Shown one piece after another: positions 29,868 to 37,880 of a stretch of DNA of 39,107 nt (position 1 is the stretch's first letter; the number at the start of each line of letters is the position of its first letter). The notes under the pieces were generated by a model, which saw only the letters and a list, made by a program, of their open reading frames with translations, did no database searches and was not told where the DNA came from. Origin of the DNA: an uncultured Cytophagales bacterium (lineage in GTDB: Bacteria; Bacteroidota; Bacteroidia; Cytophagales; 172606-1). The stretch lies in contig CADCTQ010000247.1 in the NCBI GenBank assembly GCA_902805615.1, positions 1 through 39,107 on the forward strand, read 5' to 3'. Both the position numbers and the translations under genes were made by a program.

Positions 29868-30803
29868 ATGAGAATCCTGGTCATTGATCTGATGCACGAG
29901 AGTTTGCTGCCGTTGCTGGCGGAAAAGGGATTGTCGGCCGACTACCGCCCCGGCATCAAGCGGGAAGAAGTGTACGACGCCGTGGGCGACTACGAGGGGC
30001 TGGTGGTGCGGAGCAAGATCACCGTTGACGAGGCGTTGCTGCAAAGGGCGCCCCGGCTGCGGTTCATTGCCCGGGCCGGCGCCGGCATGGACCAGATTGA
30101 CGTGGAAGCCTGCCGGAAGCGGAACATTGCCCTCTTCAACGCCCCGGAGGGCAACCGCGTGGCCGTGGCCGAACACGCCCTGGGGATGCTCTTGTGCCTG
30201 TTCAACAAGCTGCACCTGGCCGACCGGCAGGTACGCGGCGGCACCTGGGACCGCGAAGGCAACCGCGGCGTGGAACTGATGGGCAAAACGGTGGGTATCA
30301 TCGGTTACGGCAACACCGGCCGCGAGTTTGCCCGGCGGGTGCAGGCCTTCGGCTGCCCCGTGCTGGCCTACGACAAGTACCTGAGAGGCTACGGCGATGC
30401 ATTCGCGCAAGAAAGCACGCCCGAAGCCATTTTTGAGCAGGCCGACGTGCTGAGCCTGCACGTGCCGCTCACGCCCGAAACGCTGGGCTGGGTGGATGAA
30501 GCGTTCCTGGGGCGGTTTCGCAAGGACATTTACCTCGTCAACACGGCCCGCGGCGAGATTGTGCCCCTGCCCGGGCTGGTGACGGCCCTGGGGAGCGGCA
30601 AAGTGCGCGGCGCCTGCCTCGACGTGCTGGAAAACGAAAAACTCGCCACCCTGAACCCCGCACAAAAGGCTGCCTTCGAGGCCCTGGCCGCCTCCGACCG
30701 GGTGCTGCTCACGCCCCACGTAGCCGGCTGGACGCACGAATCCTACCGCAAGATCAACCTGGTGCTGGTGGAAAAAATTGCCCGTTTTGCCGCCGGTGCC
30801 TGA
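29868..30803 (+). CDS. NAD-dependent D-2-hydroxyacid dehydrogenase (phosphoglycerate dehydrogenase-like), 311 aa
   Basis: The Rossmann motif is GIIGYGNTGREFARR at 143-157 (Gly146, Gly148, Gly151), with Asp169 of LAYDKY as the NAD-selecting acidic residue. Catalytic residues are in place: Arg228 (VNTARGEIV), Glu257 (ACLDVLENEK) and His284 (LLTPHVAGWT). The substrate domain contains FIARAGAGMDQIDVEACRKR. The protein lacks the ACT domain of long SerA proteins, so it is the short form. It may make 3-phosphohydroxypyruvate for serine synthesis, or use another D-2-hydroxyacid. No serine genes are adjacent. It converges on yceI, sharing a bidirectional terminator. Confidence 0.87.
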   Translation: MRILVIDLMHESLLPLLAEKGLSADYRPGIKREEVYDAVGDYEGLVVRSKITVDEALLQRAPRLRFIARAGAGMDQIDVEACRKRNIALFNAPEGNRVAVAEHALGMLLCLFNKLHLADRQVRGGTWDREGNRGVELMGKTVGIIGYGNTGREFARRVQAFGCPVLAYDKYLRGYGDAFAQESTPEAIFEQADVLSLHVPLTPETLGWVDEAFLGRFRKDIYLVNTARGEIVPLPGLVTALGSGKVRGACLDVLENEKLATLNPAQKAAFEALAASDRVLLTPHVAGWTHESYRKINLVLVEKIARFAAGA

Positions 30804-31249
30804 GGGGAGAGATCCGACAGGAAATTTATCGGGTAATGGCCCGGCTGTGCTATTTGCAACTGAACCGCTGACAAGTAGCTTATTGCATCAAGAAGCGGCG
30901 GGAAGTGGGCGCGTCGCGCTTCTTGCTCGCAATGCGACGCCTTCCCGCCATGCGACCTGTGCCGCGACGCGCTCCTTGCTGCGTACCCATCCTGCCGCTG
31001 GAAGACAGTCCTGCCGATTGGGCTCCTGCTTTTACTCCGGTTTTCTTTCTGTACGCAATAGCCGCTTTTCTCCCCTACAAACTTATCCTTCAGTTCAGCC
31101 CATGTCTACAAACGGAAAACCCGGAAGGCTACAAGGGCCTTCCGGGTTTTCGATCTTTTCACTGGTGCAGGTCCGGGACCGGGTGTGATGGGCTGCATCC
31201 TTCCGTCCCGGCAATCCTATCCATCCAGTTCATCCTGCTGATCAGGGTC
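30804..31249. other. Intergenic region with degenerate hairpins and a terminator
   Basis: No gene is seen. From 30885 to 31015 there are partly repeated GCGTCGCGCTTCTTGCTCGC and GCGACGCGCTCCTTGCTGCG strings and a CAAGAAGCG/CGCTTCTTG hairpin (30889-30897 with 30917-30925), probably a decayed repeat. The terminator at 31116-31150 follows. Confidence 0.45.
31116..31150. terminator. Bidirectional terminator between dehydrogenase and yceI
   Basis: AAAACCCGGAAGG (31116-31128) pairs perfectly with 31138-31150 (plus one further C-G pair inside), loop 7 nt, with T-runs at the 3' side on both strands. It lies between convergent genes. Confidence 0.88.
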
Positions 31250-31912
31250 TTACTTGCCGCTGGAAGCCTTTGCATTGGCAGTATTGGCTCCGGCAACGAG
31301 GTTAATGTCCAGCGTGAATTCGTCGTTGATCACCTTGTCGCCGAGGTTGTCGAAGAACGACTTGGAACCGTAGCGGATGTCGTACTTGGCGCGGTCAACG
31401 GTGGCGGTGGCTTTGGCCGTAGCGTTGTTGCCATTGATGGTCACCACGGCGGGGAACGTTGCGGGGTTGGTTTTGCCTTTGATCGTCAGGTCGCCGGTGA
31501 TGGTGTAGTTGGCTTCGCCGGCTTTGGCGTTGGCGATGGGCTCAACCTTGGTGATTTTGAAGGTAGAAGTCGGGTGCTTCTCTACCCCGAAGAAGTCGTC
31601 GGATTTCAGGTGGCCTACCAGCTTGGCGTTGTAGCCGGCGTCGGTGAGGTCGGTGTTGGCGAGCGTGGTCATGTCGGCCGTGAAGTTGCCGCCCACCAGT
31701 TTGCCGTCTTTTACCTGCAGGGTACCACCCGACAGTTTCACGGTGCCGCTGTGTTCGCCGGTCACTTTCTTGCCGTTCCAGGTAAGCGTACTTTGCTGGG
31801 TGTCAACCTTCAGCGTCTGTTCGGCTTTCTTGCCTTTGCCGTTGTCGTTGGCTTGCACGGTGGCAGCAACCAGCAGGGCTACCATCATCAGGAACATTCT
31901 TGCACTTTTCAT
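31250..31912 (-). CDS. YceI-family secreted protein, 220 aa
   Basis: Signal peptide MKSARMFLMMVALLVAATVQ, cleaved near AN. The single YceI beta-barrel begins with LKVDTQQSTLTWNGKKVTGE, the typical V-x-x-x-S-x-x-x-W opening, and includes LVGHLKSDDFFGVEKHPTST (the family's HLKSxDFFdvekyP motif), YTITGDLTIKGKTNPATF and YDIRYGSKSFFDNLGDKVI. Members bind polyprenoid lipids in the periplasm. It is divergent from the SpoIIAA-like gene side and has its own strong promoter match at 31983-32013. Confidence 0.93.
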   Translation of the reverse strand: MKSARMFLMMVALLVAATVQANDNGKGKKAEQTLKVDTQQSTLTWNGKKVTGEHSGTVKLSGGTLQVKDGKLVGGNFTADMTTLANTDLTDAGYNAKLVGHLKSDDFFGVEKHPTSTFKITKVEPIANAKAGEANYTITGDLTIKGKTNPATFPAVVTINGNNATAKATATVDRAKYDIRYGSKSFFDNLGDKVINDEFTLDINLVAGANTANAKASSGK

Positions 31913-31982
31913 AATTGTTGTTTTTAGATAGGGGAATTCGTTTTTTAAAAGGGCTTCTTCGCGTGAATATCGGATCGCTTTG

Positions 31983-32013
31983 CAAATATATGTATATACA
32001 TTTAATGTACAAA
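31983..32013 (-). promoter_or_regulatory. Bacteroidota promoter of yceI with an embedded palindrome
   Basis: On the minus strand TTTG (32013-32010) is separated by exactly 19 bp from TATATTTG (31990-31983), a full match to the TTTG-N19-TANNTTTG consensus of the Bacteroidota primary sigma factor. The spacer contains the 13-bp palindrome TACATTAAATGTA (31997-32009), a possible operator. The start codon is about 70 bp downstream. Confidence 0.75.
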
Positions 32014-32059
32014 CAGCTAACAGAAATATTTCTGCGGAAAGTTCCGGCGGCCCGGGGAA

Positions 32060-32455
32060 TCAGCCGAAGTGTTTGATCCAGCGCAAAGCTTCCTCGGCAT
32101 CCGCAAAAAACCGGCCAACCAGTACCTGGTCGGCCACGGCGCACTGCACGGGCAGGCTGGGCAGGTGGGGCAAGGCCGCGCGGGGCACCACAATGGCGAT
32201 TTTGCGCACGTCGGTCTGGAGAATTTGCGCAAACCAGCGGGTGGCCGTCCAGTCGGCGTCCCAGTTCTCCTCGTCGCGCACGGCCTGCACGTCCACGATC
32301 AGGGAGGTAGCCCCCGTTTTGCTCACCACTTCCAGGCCCTGCCGCATGGCCTCCTGGTACTCTTCCCGCAAAAAGTACCCCCCGCAGTGGTGGGTAGCGC
32401 AACGGAGCACGGGGTTGTATTGAACGGCAAAAAAGGGTTTGTCGAAGTAGATCAT
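32060..32455 (-). CDS. SpoIIAA/STAS-like small protein, 131 aa
   Basis: The fold looks alternating alpha/beta with a central block VVSKTGATSLIVDVQAVRDE, a W-rich middle (NWDADWTATRWFAQIL) and VRKIAIVVPRAALPHLP, ending ADAEEALRWIKHFG. This pattern resembles SpoIIAA-like or STAS/SEC14-type small proteins in Bacteroidota; no phosphorylatable serine motif is obvious. ATG 32455 (MIYFDKPFF) is chosen; ATG 32527 is an in-frame alternative adding 24 residues of less convincing sequence. It lies about 130 bp after the DinB-like gene on the same strand. Confidence 0.6.
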   Translation of the reverse strand: MIYFDKPFFAVQYNPVLRCATHHCGGYFLREEYQEAMRQGLEVVSKTGATSLIVDVQAVRDEENWDADWTATRWFAQILQTDVRKIAIVVPRAALPHLPSLPVQCAVADQVLVGRFFADAEEALRWIKHFG

Positions 32456-32566
32456 GCGGGTTTCAAGGTTCGAGGTGGGAAGTTCGACGTCCGGATACCG
32501 GTGCATTCTACGCATATTTTCGGGCAACTACGGCTCCCGGTACCCCGGTTGCCCCTCCGGGGGATC

Positions 32567-32592
32567 AGAGGCGCCGGGAATGGCGTCTCTAC
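32567..32592 (-). repeat. Degenerate GTAGAGACGC palindromic unit at DinB gene stop
   Basis: On the minus strand GTAGAGACGCCATTCCCGGC (and then GCCTCT) forms a hairpin with AGACGCC/GGCGCCT arms and one wobble pair. It resembles the palindromic units at 26434-26607. The TAG in it is the stop codon of the DinB-like gene. Confidence 0.5.
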
Positions 32593-33185
32593 CGTTGCCC
32601 CTGCATCAATCCTGCCGCTACCCGTTGGGCCTGCTGCACGTGGCGTTGGTTGTGCACGATCACGAAGCGGAGGCAGTCGCCCAGGCGCAGTTGGATGAGG
32701 CTGGTGACGGATATGGGCACCCGGACGGCTTCCAGGTTGACGCGTCCGGCCGCTTCGAGCAGTTCGAGGGTGGTTTGCTGCTGGCGCAGGAAGACGGGCA
32801 ACGCTTCGGCGGTGGTGGTGCCGGTGCGGTCCGGGTCGTAGGCTTTCGGGGCCGGGTACTTGAGGTTTGCCCGGGGACTGCCGGTGTGCATGGGCTGCAC
32901 CGAACGCACCAGGAAGTTGCCCAGCCAGCCGGCGCGGAACGTGGATTCGGGACGGCTGGCCCGGCCCCGGGCCGCGCCGATGCGGCCTTGCATGGCGGGC
33001 AGGTAGTGCAATCCGTACCGGTTGAGGTGTTCGAGGCACTGCGCCACGCTCCACTTGTCGGGGGCAGGCTTCCGCAGGAGTTGTTCCGGGGACAGGGGCA
33101 CGAATTCCCGGTTTGCCACTTCGATGAGTTCCTGGGTGTCGCGGCGCAGTCCGCGGAGCAGTTCGGGGCTGGGGAAGGAAGGCAT
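32589..33185 (-). CDS. DinB-like metal-binding protein, 198 aa
   Basis: A four-helix DinB/YfiT-type protein. The three metal-ligand histidines are visible: His53 in WSVAQCLEHLNRYGLHYLP, and His178 and His182 in CLRFVIVHNQRHVQQAQR. The KPAPDKWSVAQCLEHL block is the family hallmark. Members are metal-dependent thiol or glutathione-type transferases and are often damage- or stress-linked; the substrate is unknown. ATG 33185 is preferred; the upstream extension is derived from AT-rich spacer and repeat sequence. Its stop TAG lies inside a GTAGAGACGC repeat unit. Confidence 0.82.
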   Translation of the reverse strand: MPSFPSPELLRGLRRDTQELIEVANREFVPLSPEQLLRKPAPDKWSVAQCLEHLNRYGLHYLPAMQGRIGAARGRASRPESTFRAGWLGNFLVRSVQPMHTGSPRANLKYPAPKAYDPDRTGTTTAEALPVFLRQQQTTLELLEAAGRVNLEAVRVPISVTSLIQLRLGDCLRFVIVHNQRHVQQAQRVAAGLMQGQR

Positions 33186-33258
33186 GGAATAAATGGAAAA
33201 TGGATAATTAGAAAATTGAAAATGGGGGCACGCGGAACCGGCGGGCACGGCCTTCTTC

Positions 33259-33648
33259 TCACTTCCCGCTCCCCGCTCCTCGCTTCTTCTTCCTCTCCTC
33301 ATTCACCAGCAGGGCTTCCTGCACGAGTTGGCGCAGGGATTGCACCAGCGGACTGTCCAGTTGGGTGACTTTTACCTTGCGGATTTCCTTATTGTCGCCG
33401 TAGAGCAGGCCGGCCTCGTCGGAGAGCTGGACGCCCTGGCAAAAACCGAAGTCCACGTAGTCTTTTTTAGGGTTGAGGTAGCAGAGCAGGCCGTGGTACG
33501 TGTAGAACGGGATGCCGTACTTGATGCTCTCCCCCACGTGCGGCGCGGCGTCGAGGATGAGTTTGCGCAAGCCCCGGAGCCGGGACTGCGAACCGGCGGG
33601 CTGGCCGGCAATGAAGTCGTCAACGGTGGGCATGAAACTGTTACTCAT
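33259..33648 (-). CDS. DUF1801-family protein, 129 aa
   Basis: The sequence shows the DUF1801 (YdhG-like) pattern: LRGLRKLILDAAPHVGESIKYGIPFY near 24-49, then TYHGLLCYLNPKKDYVDFGF and the C-terminal charged tail EERKKKRGAGSGK. The GIPFY and K-x-x-V-D-F-G-F residues are family hallmarks. The role is unknown. Its ATG overlaps the stop of the membrane-protein gene by 8 bp, so the two are translationally coupled. MetMPTVDDF at residue 6 (33633) is a possible alternative start. Confidence 0.85.
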   Translation of the reverse strand: MSNSFMPTVDDFIAGQPAGSQSRLRGLRKLILDAAPHVGESIKYGIPFYTYHGLLCYLNPKKDYVDFGFCQGVQLSDEAGLLYGDNKEIRKVKVTQLDSPLVQSLRQLVQEALLVNEERKKKRGAGSGK

Positions 33649-34192
33649 TATTCATCCAAAAAATAGTCTTTCCTCTTTTATAAACCAGTTCCACCTGTAC
33701 ACTGTCCTTCGTTTGCCGGAGTACGTGTAAGGTTACCAAGTCCTGTATGTTTTGATAAGTATTATCCTCATGCCACATCTCACGGGCATTCATACTGGCG
33801 ATCTGTTGCTCATAGATGCCCTTCTTCTCAACCACCTCAAGTGTGGGTAACCCTACAATGCTTTTACCGGTCTGCTGTATCCTGATCCGTCCATCAATGT
33901 CTTTCCAGTAAAAACGATCCAGTCCGAATCCCACCATCACGATGGTACTGAAAGGAATCATCATGGGTACCATGCTCAATACCAGCAATGCTCCCAGCAG
34001 CCCCGCGTAGATTTTGGTTACCCTGCGTTGCCAGCCCCTTCTGAATACAACGGCCGTGAGCAGGAGCCAAACCCAGAACAGCACCCGGTCGGTCCAGTAG
34101 CCGGCAAGGCTGATGCGCCAACCCAAATACAGGCTTACGTCCAGCACCAGCAGCAAGCTTACCAGTACGTAACCGTTGACCAGCTTTCTCAT
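33641..34192 (-). CDS. Membrane protein of unknown function, 183 aa
   Basis: There are three probable transmembrane segments: about 6-28 (NGYVLVSLLLVLDVSLYLGW), 37-50 (VLFWVWLLLTAVVF) and 62-90 (IYAGLLGALLVLSMVPMMIPF). The remaining 95 residues are a soluble, beta-rich domain (FYWKDIDGRIRIQQTGKSI) probably outside the membrane. I do not recognise the family. It is less GC-rich than its neighbours. It overlaps the DUF1801 start by 8 bp. Its start lies only 10 bp from a 107-bp duplicate of the M28 peptidase 3' end. Confidence 0.72.
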   Translation of the reverse strand: MRKLVNGYVLVSLLLVLDVSLYLGWRISLAGYWTDRVLFWVWLLLTAVVFRRGWQRRVTKIYAGLLGALLVLSMVPMMIPFSTIVMVGFGLDRFYWKDIDGRIRIQQTGKSIVGLPTLEVVEKKGIYEQQIASMNAREMWHEDNTYQNIQDLVTLHVLRQTKDSVQVELVYKRGKTIFWMNNE

Positions 34193-34202
34193 TTGTTTGC
34201 TT

Positions 34203-34309
34203 CTACTTCACCGGCACGGGAATCACCGCCAGGCTTTCGTGGTCGGCCGCATCCACCGACTGCACGCCGAACAGGTAGTTGTCCTTCGAGTAGGGCAGCG
34301 TCGCCTTGG
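34203..34309 (-). pseudogene. Detached duplicate of the M28 peptidase 3' end
   Basis: 107 bp match 34946-35052 with two substitutions. On the minus strand it would encode PKATLPYSKDNYLFGVQSVD then AADHESLAVIPVPVK and a stop, identical to the peptidase C-terminus except Gly to Asp. It has no start codon or 5' part, so it is a remnant. It forms one of two direct repeats around the HicBA genes. Confidence 0.85.
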
Positions 34310-34388
34310 GTTCAGAGGCATTGCCTTTTTGCCAAGCCGGTTGACAGTTAGCTTAGCTTGCAGAGTGGTGTATTCCTATTCCCCTGAT

Positions 34389-34604
34389 TCAGGCAAACAT
34401 CAACTTGCCCTTGGGCTGAGGAATCGGCCTGCCCTTCGATTGAGCCGTCTCAATCCATTCGTCAATCACTACTTCCACATTTGCCAGGGCCTGCTGGTAC
34501 GTTTCCCCATCAGCGGCACAACCGGCCAGTTCAGGCACTTCGGCAATGTAGGCTTCATCCGGCTGGCTCCAGTAGATAATGATTTCATATTTATATTTAC
34601 TCAT
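34389..34604 (-). CDS. hicB: HicB-family antitoxin, 71 aa
   Basis: The short form of HicB: the partially degraded RNase-H-like fold with YEIIIYWSQPDEAYIAEVPE, then LAGCAADGETYQQALANVEV (the family's PdlpGCvadGeTyeEAlanv motif) and VIDEWIETAQSKGRPIPQPK. There is no added DNA-binding domain at the C-terminus, although the pair may still repress its own promoter. It neutralises the adjacent HicA. Its start overlaps the hicA stop by 8 bp. Both genes are clearly less GC-rich than the neighbours. Confidence 0.92.
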   Translation of the reverse strand: MSKYKYEIIIYWSQPDEAYIAEVPELAGCAADGETYQQALANVEVVIDEWIETAQSKGRPIPQPKGKLMFA

Positions 34605-34860
34605 CGTCTTTTTCCAGTTTAAGTTGGTATTTCACAATGACATTTCTTACTTGTTTTACCTGGTAAGGTTTGGTTTTTGCACCTTTCGCCTGAAGATTAA
34701 GAATTTCTTCCACTCCTTCCCTGGTAAGTATGTGATGACTGCCTTTTACTCTCTCCTCAAAGCCTAACCGGCTGAGCAGATTACGCAATTCATCAAAATC
34801 AATATTAGCATCCGAGGTTCCCCGCAGAATTTTAATGAGAAATTTTTCCAGTTTGCTCAT
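34597..34860 (-). CDS. hicA: HicA-family mRNA interferase toxin, 87 aa
   Basis: A small double-stranded-RNA-binding-like fold. The catalytic His42 is in the conserved G-S-H-H block (RVKGSHHILTREGVEEIL), and the C-terminal part (KPYQVKQVRNVIVKYQLKLE) fits the HicA family. The N-terminal extension DFDELRNLLSRLGFEER is the usual region before the motif. It would cleave mRNA when HicB is lost. It is transcribed first, 85 bp after the M28 stop, and translated with hicB through an 8-bp overlap. The low GC content suggests recent acquisition. Confidence 0.9.
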   Translation of the reverse strand: MSKLEKFLIKILRGTSDANIDFDELRNLLSRLGFEERVKGSHHILTREGVEEILNLQAKGAKTKPYQVKQVRNVIVKYQLKLEKDDE

Positions 34861-34945
34861 TGGCTAAAAATAACAACTTACCGCTGGGTTCTTATCTCCA
34901 CATTCAATTTATAAAATGCCATGGGTGAACTACCAATCCCTTCCC

Positions 34946-35052
34946 CTACTTCACCGGCACGGGAATCACCGCCAGGCTTTCGTGGCCGGCCGCATCCACC
35001 GACTGCACGCCGAACAGGTAGTTGTCCTTCGAGTACGGCAGCGTCGCCTTGG
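34946..35052 (-). repeat. Right copy of the 107-bp direct repeat (M28 3' end)
   Basis: This is the copy that is part of the intact M28 gene. With 34203-34309 it encloses a 636-bp segment containing hicB and hicA; the repeat period is exactly 743 bp. Confidence 0.85.
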
Positions 35053-36307
35053 TTTCGGTGACGAATACCCGCTTCGTCCAGACGGGGCTGGTGGTTTCGC
35101 GCATGAGCACGTAGTAGCCCGCCGGCTTTTTGCCCTTTGCCGGGGCTTCCCACTGCAACGCGGTGCGGTTGGTCAGTTCACCCGTGAGTACGCCCACCTT
35201 GGCGGGAGCCGCCGGGGCCAGGGCCAGGTTGGCAAACGCCGCCAGGTTGAGGGCCGCGTTCTTGCGCAGGTATTCGTAGTCCACGAACTCGGGCAGGTCG
35301 CCGTACTGGATGCCGTTCTCCAGGCGCACGTTCTGGTGCTGCTGCGTGAAGTTCTCGTTGGTTTCGGTGACCCGCACCGCCGCGAAACCCGCCTGGCTGA
35401 AGGGCGTGTGGTCGCCGCCGCGCAGGAACCGGTCGGGGCGGTACACGAGCTGCACGGTGAGCTGGTCTACGTACCGCTCCCCTACTTCCTTGTAGTAGCG
35501 GGCCAGTTGCCGGGCCCCGCCGTCGTTTTCCGACGAGAGCCCCCGGCGCGTGGTTGCCATTTCGGGCGTTTCGGCGGCCGGTACGCCTTCGCTGAACACC
35601 CGCACGGTCGTGTTGTCGTGCAGGTTGGTTTCGTTGGAAAACGAGTTGCCCACGATGTCGTTGGTCGCCATGGCGACCAGGTTCCAGCCTTCGGTCTTGG
35701 CCCGTTGGGCCAGGTGCCGGGCGCCGAGCAGGCCCTGTTCTTCGCCCTGCACGGCCACGAAGATCACCGTGCCCGGAAATTCCCGCTTCGCCATGATCCG
35801 GGCCATTTCCATCACGATGGCCACGCCCGACGCGTCGTCGTTGGCGCCGGGGGCTTTGCCGGTGCTGTCCATGATGTCGGTGTTGCGCGAATCGAGGTGG
35901 CCGCTCACCACCAGCACCCGGTCGTCGGCGGGGTCGGTGCCCTTGAGGGTCGCCATCACGTTTTTCATCTCCACGCGCCGGTTGATCCGCTTGCCGTCCG
36001 GCTCCAGCACGTAGGCGTCCTGCGTCACGGTGAGGCGGCCTCCCGAGGCGGCGGCGTATTTTTTGAATTCCCCTTCCACCCAGTTGCGGGCCGCGCCGAT
36101 GCCTTTTTTGTCGCCCTTGGTCGTGCTCAGCGAGTGGCGCGTTTCAAAGGCCGAAAGCCGGCGCACGATGGCCTCCAGGTTTTGCGCCGACACCTCGCCC
36201 ACCATCTGGGCAATGGCCGGGTCGGGCGGGGTGGTAATGGGTTGCGCGGGCAGCCGGCCGGCGGCCAGGAGCAAGCAGGCAAGTAAGGTAGGTAAGGGTC
36301 TGGGCAT
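34946..36307 (-). CDS. M28-family aminopeptidase with C-terminal beta-sandwich domain, 453 aa
   Basis: The signal peptide is at 1-21 (RPLPTLLACLLLAAGRLPAQ). The di-zinc residues are His137 (VVSGHLDSRN), bridging Asp157/Asp158 (GANDDASGVAIV), catalytic Glu189 with Glu190 (AVQGEEQGLLGA), Asp217 (MATNDIVGNS) and His300 (GGDHTPFSQAGF), which is a complete M28 set. The final 90 residues form a fibronectin-type or Ig-like domain (VGVLTGELTNRTALQWEAPA). It would release amino acids from peptides in the periplasm. The 3' end is duplicated at 34203-34309. It lies 88 bp after the S41 gene on the same strand and may share its transcript. Confidence 0.92.
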   Translation of the reverse strand: MPRPLPTLLACLLLAAGRLPAQPITTPPDPAIAQMVGEVSAQNLEAIVRRLSAFETRHSLSTTKGDKKGIGAARNWVEGEFKKYAAASGGRLTVTQDAYVLEPDGKRINRRVEMKNVMATLKGTDPADDRVLVVSGHLDSRNTDIMDSTGKAPGANDDASGVAIVMEMARIMAKREFPGTVIFVAVQGEEQGLLGARHLAQRAKTEGWNLVAMATNDIVGNSFSNETNLHDNTTVRVFSEGVPAAETPEMATTRRGLSSENDGGARQLARYYKEVGERYVDQLTVQLVYRPDRFLRGGDHTPFSQAGFAAVRVTETNENFTQQHQNVRLENGIQYGDLPEFVDYEYLRKNAALNLAAFANLALAPAAPAKVGVLTGELTNRTALQWEAPAKGKKPAGYYVLMRETTSPVWTKRVFVTETKATLPYSKDNYLFGVQSVDAAGHESLAVIPVPVK

Positions 36308-36395
36308 GGGCGAATGAAAAATGTACATTTTGATTGTAAACAAGGGTGGGCTGACGGCCGCCGTGCGGAAGCAGCGCCCGGGTTGGTACGGGGTG

Positions 36396-37880
36396 TTAAT
36401 CACTTTTGTCCATCAGTTTCAGGGCGAGTTCCAGGTCTTTGTCCACCCCATTGAACAAGTCGTTCATGGATGCGGCCGGTTGGTGATCGGGCGCCACGCA
36501 GCCGTCTTCGCCCGGCAGGTTCGGATCGGTCAGGTAGGACCGGTAGCGGGAAATGACGGTGAGCAGGCCGGAGTGGGGCAGCGCGAAGCGGGCATATTCC
36601 CTGCCCGACCCGCCCGCCAACGCCCCCGGCGCTTCTTCCCCGATCAGGGTACCCCTATTGTTGCGTTTGACCAGCGAGGCAAACTGCGCGGCGGCCGAGG
36701 TGGTGAGGCCATCCACCAACACGTATACCGCACCCGCGTAGGGGTTGGGCCGGGACGGCTGCGTGGCCAGTCCGAAAAACTGACGGGGGCTGGCCGTAGA
36801 ATCCGCGGTCCGGTACGTGCCGGTGGCGGGGTGGAATGCGTACTGCACACCGGCCGCGGCGTCGGCCCGGTACGTGGCGGGGCTCGCCTCGATGCAGTGC
36901 ACGAGCCGGAATGGTTTGCCGGCCAGGTACGCGTACAGGTAACTGGCATTGCCGCTTTCGCCGCCGCCGTTGTTTCTCACGTCAATCACCAGGTTGCGGA
37001 CGCCCGCTTGGTGGATTGCGCCCAAAGCCGAATCCACGAAAGGTTTGAACCGCTGGCCGTTGCTTTCGAGCACGTCGTTCTGGAACCACCGGATGGTCAG
37101 AACCGCCCGTTGCTTTTCCGGGTGCAGCGCCAGGGCCAGGTAGGGCGGTTGCGGAAACAGCGGTTTGAGCTTAGGATACGCCTGCCGGTTTTTGGCCCGG
37201 TTCTCTTTGATGACTGCGAATGGCAGCGCCGCCACGGTTTTTGTCCGCGGCCGCTCCCCTGGCGGGGCGTAGGTTACCGCAAACTGCTTGGAGTAGCCGT
37301 ACGTGAATTGGTACTGAAAGGCAAACCGTTGTTCCACCCGCCGTACCTTCAGCGTCCCGTTCGTGCCGTCGCTCGAAAAGTAGCTTTTCAGCTTTGCCAG
37401 CACGGCGGCGATGGGCACCCCGTTGATGTTCAGCAGCCGGCTTCCTACCGGGATGGAGGTGTCGGTGCTGTTGTTGCTGGCAATGAATACGGAATCCCCG
37501 GTGATGCGTACGTCGAAAGGCAACAGGTCACTCCGGGTAGCCAGGTAGTCGTGGTAGGGGTCCGGGAGTTCCACGGCGGTATGGATGTCGCCGGCCCGGC
37601 CGATGAGCGGCGCGGCAATGGCGTAAAATTCCGTCCCGGACAGGGGTTTGTTGATTTGCCGGCAGGCCGCCGCGAAAAGGGAATCCCAGGCCCGTTTCGG
37701 CGTGTACCGGTACAGGGCCGGGTGCACCGCCCGGAGGCTGTCCCGGAGCACGGTCAAGTCCTGTCGCAACGCGGCGGCGGCGAATTTCCGGCCCGCGTCA
37801 AAGGGGGCCTCGGCGGCCGGTTGCGCCGGCAACGTACCCCAGGCAACGATGAGAATGAGGGAGAAGCAGTACTTTGACAT
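36396..37880 (-). CDS. S41-family peptidase (tail-specific protease-like), 494 aa
   Basis: The signal peptide is at about 1-20 (MSKYCFSLILIVAWGTLPAQ). A helical N-domain is followed by a PDZ-like region (VGSRLLNINGVPIAAVLAKL). The protease core has the S41 signature: NLVIDVRNNGGGESGNASYL, then VYVLVDGLTTSAAAQFASLV with nucleophile Ser395, and GTLIGEEAPGALAGGSG. A C-terminal segment follows. It is a periplasmic, usually processing-type protease. ATG 37880 places the signal peptide first; the upstream frame to 37967 is rejected. It is divergent from the 38046 gene. Confidence 0.88.
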   Translation of the reverse strand: MSKYCFSLILIVAWGTLPAQPAAEAPFDAGRKFAAAALRQDLTVLRDSLRAVHPALYRYTPKRAWDSLFAAACRQINKPLSGTEFYAIAAPLIGRAGDIHTAVELPDPYHDYLATRSDLLPFDVRITGDSVFIASNNSTDTSIPVGSRLLNINGVPIAAVLAKLKSYFSSDGTNGTLKVRRVEQRFAFQYQFTYGYSKQFAVTYAPPGERPRTKTVAALPFAVIKENRAKNRQAYPKLKPLFPQPPYLALALHPEKQRAVLTIRWFQNDVLESNGQRFKPFVDSALGAIHQAGVRNLVIDVRNNGGGESGNASYLYAYLAGKPFRLVHCIEASPATYRADAAAGVQYAFHPATGTYRTADSTASPRQFFGLATQPSRPNPYAGAVYVLVDGLTTSAAAQFASLVKRNNRGTLIGEEAPGALAGGSGREYARFALPHSGLLTVISRYRSYLTDPNLPGEDGCVAPDHQPAASMNDLFNGVDKDLELALKLMDKSD

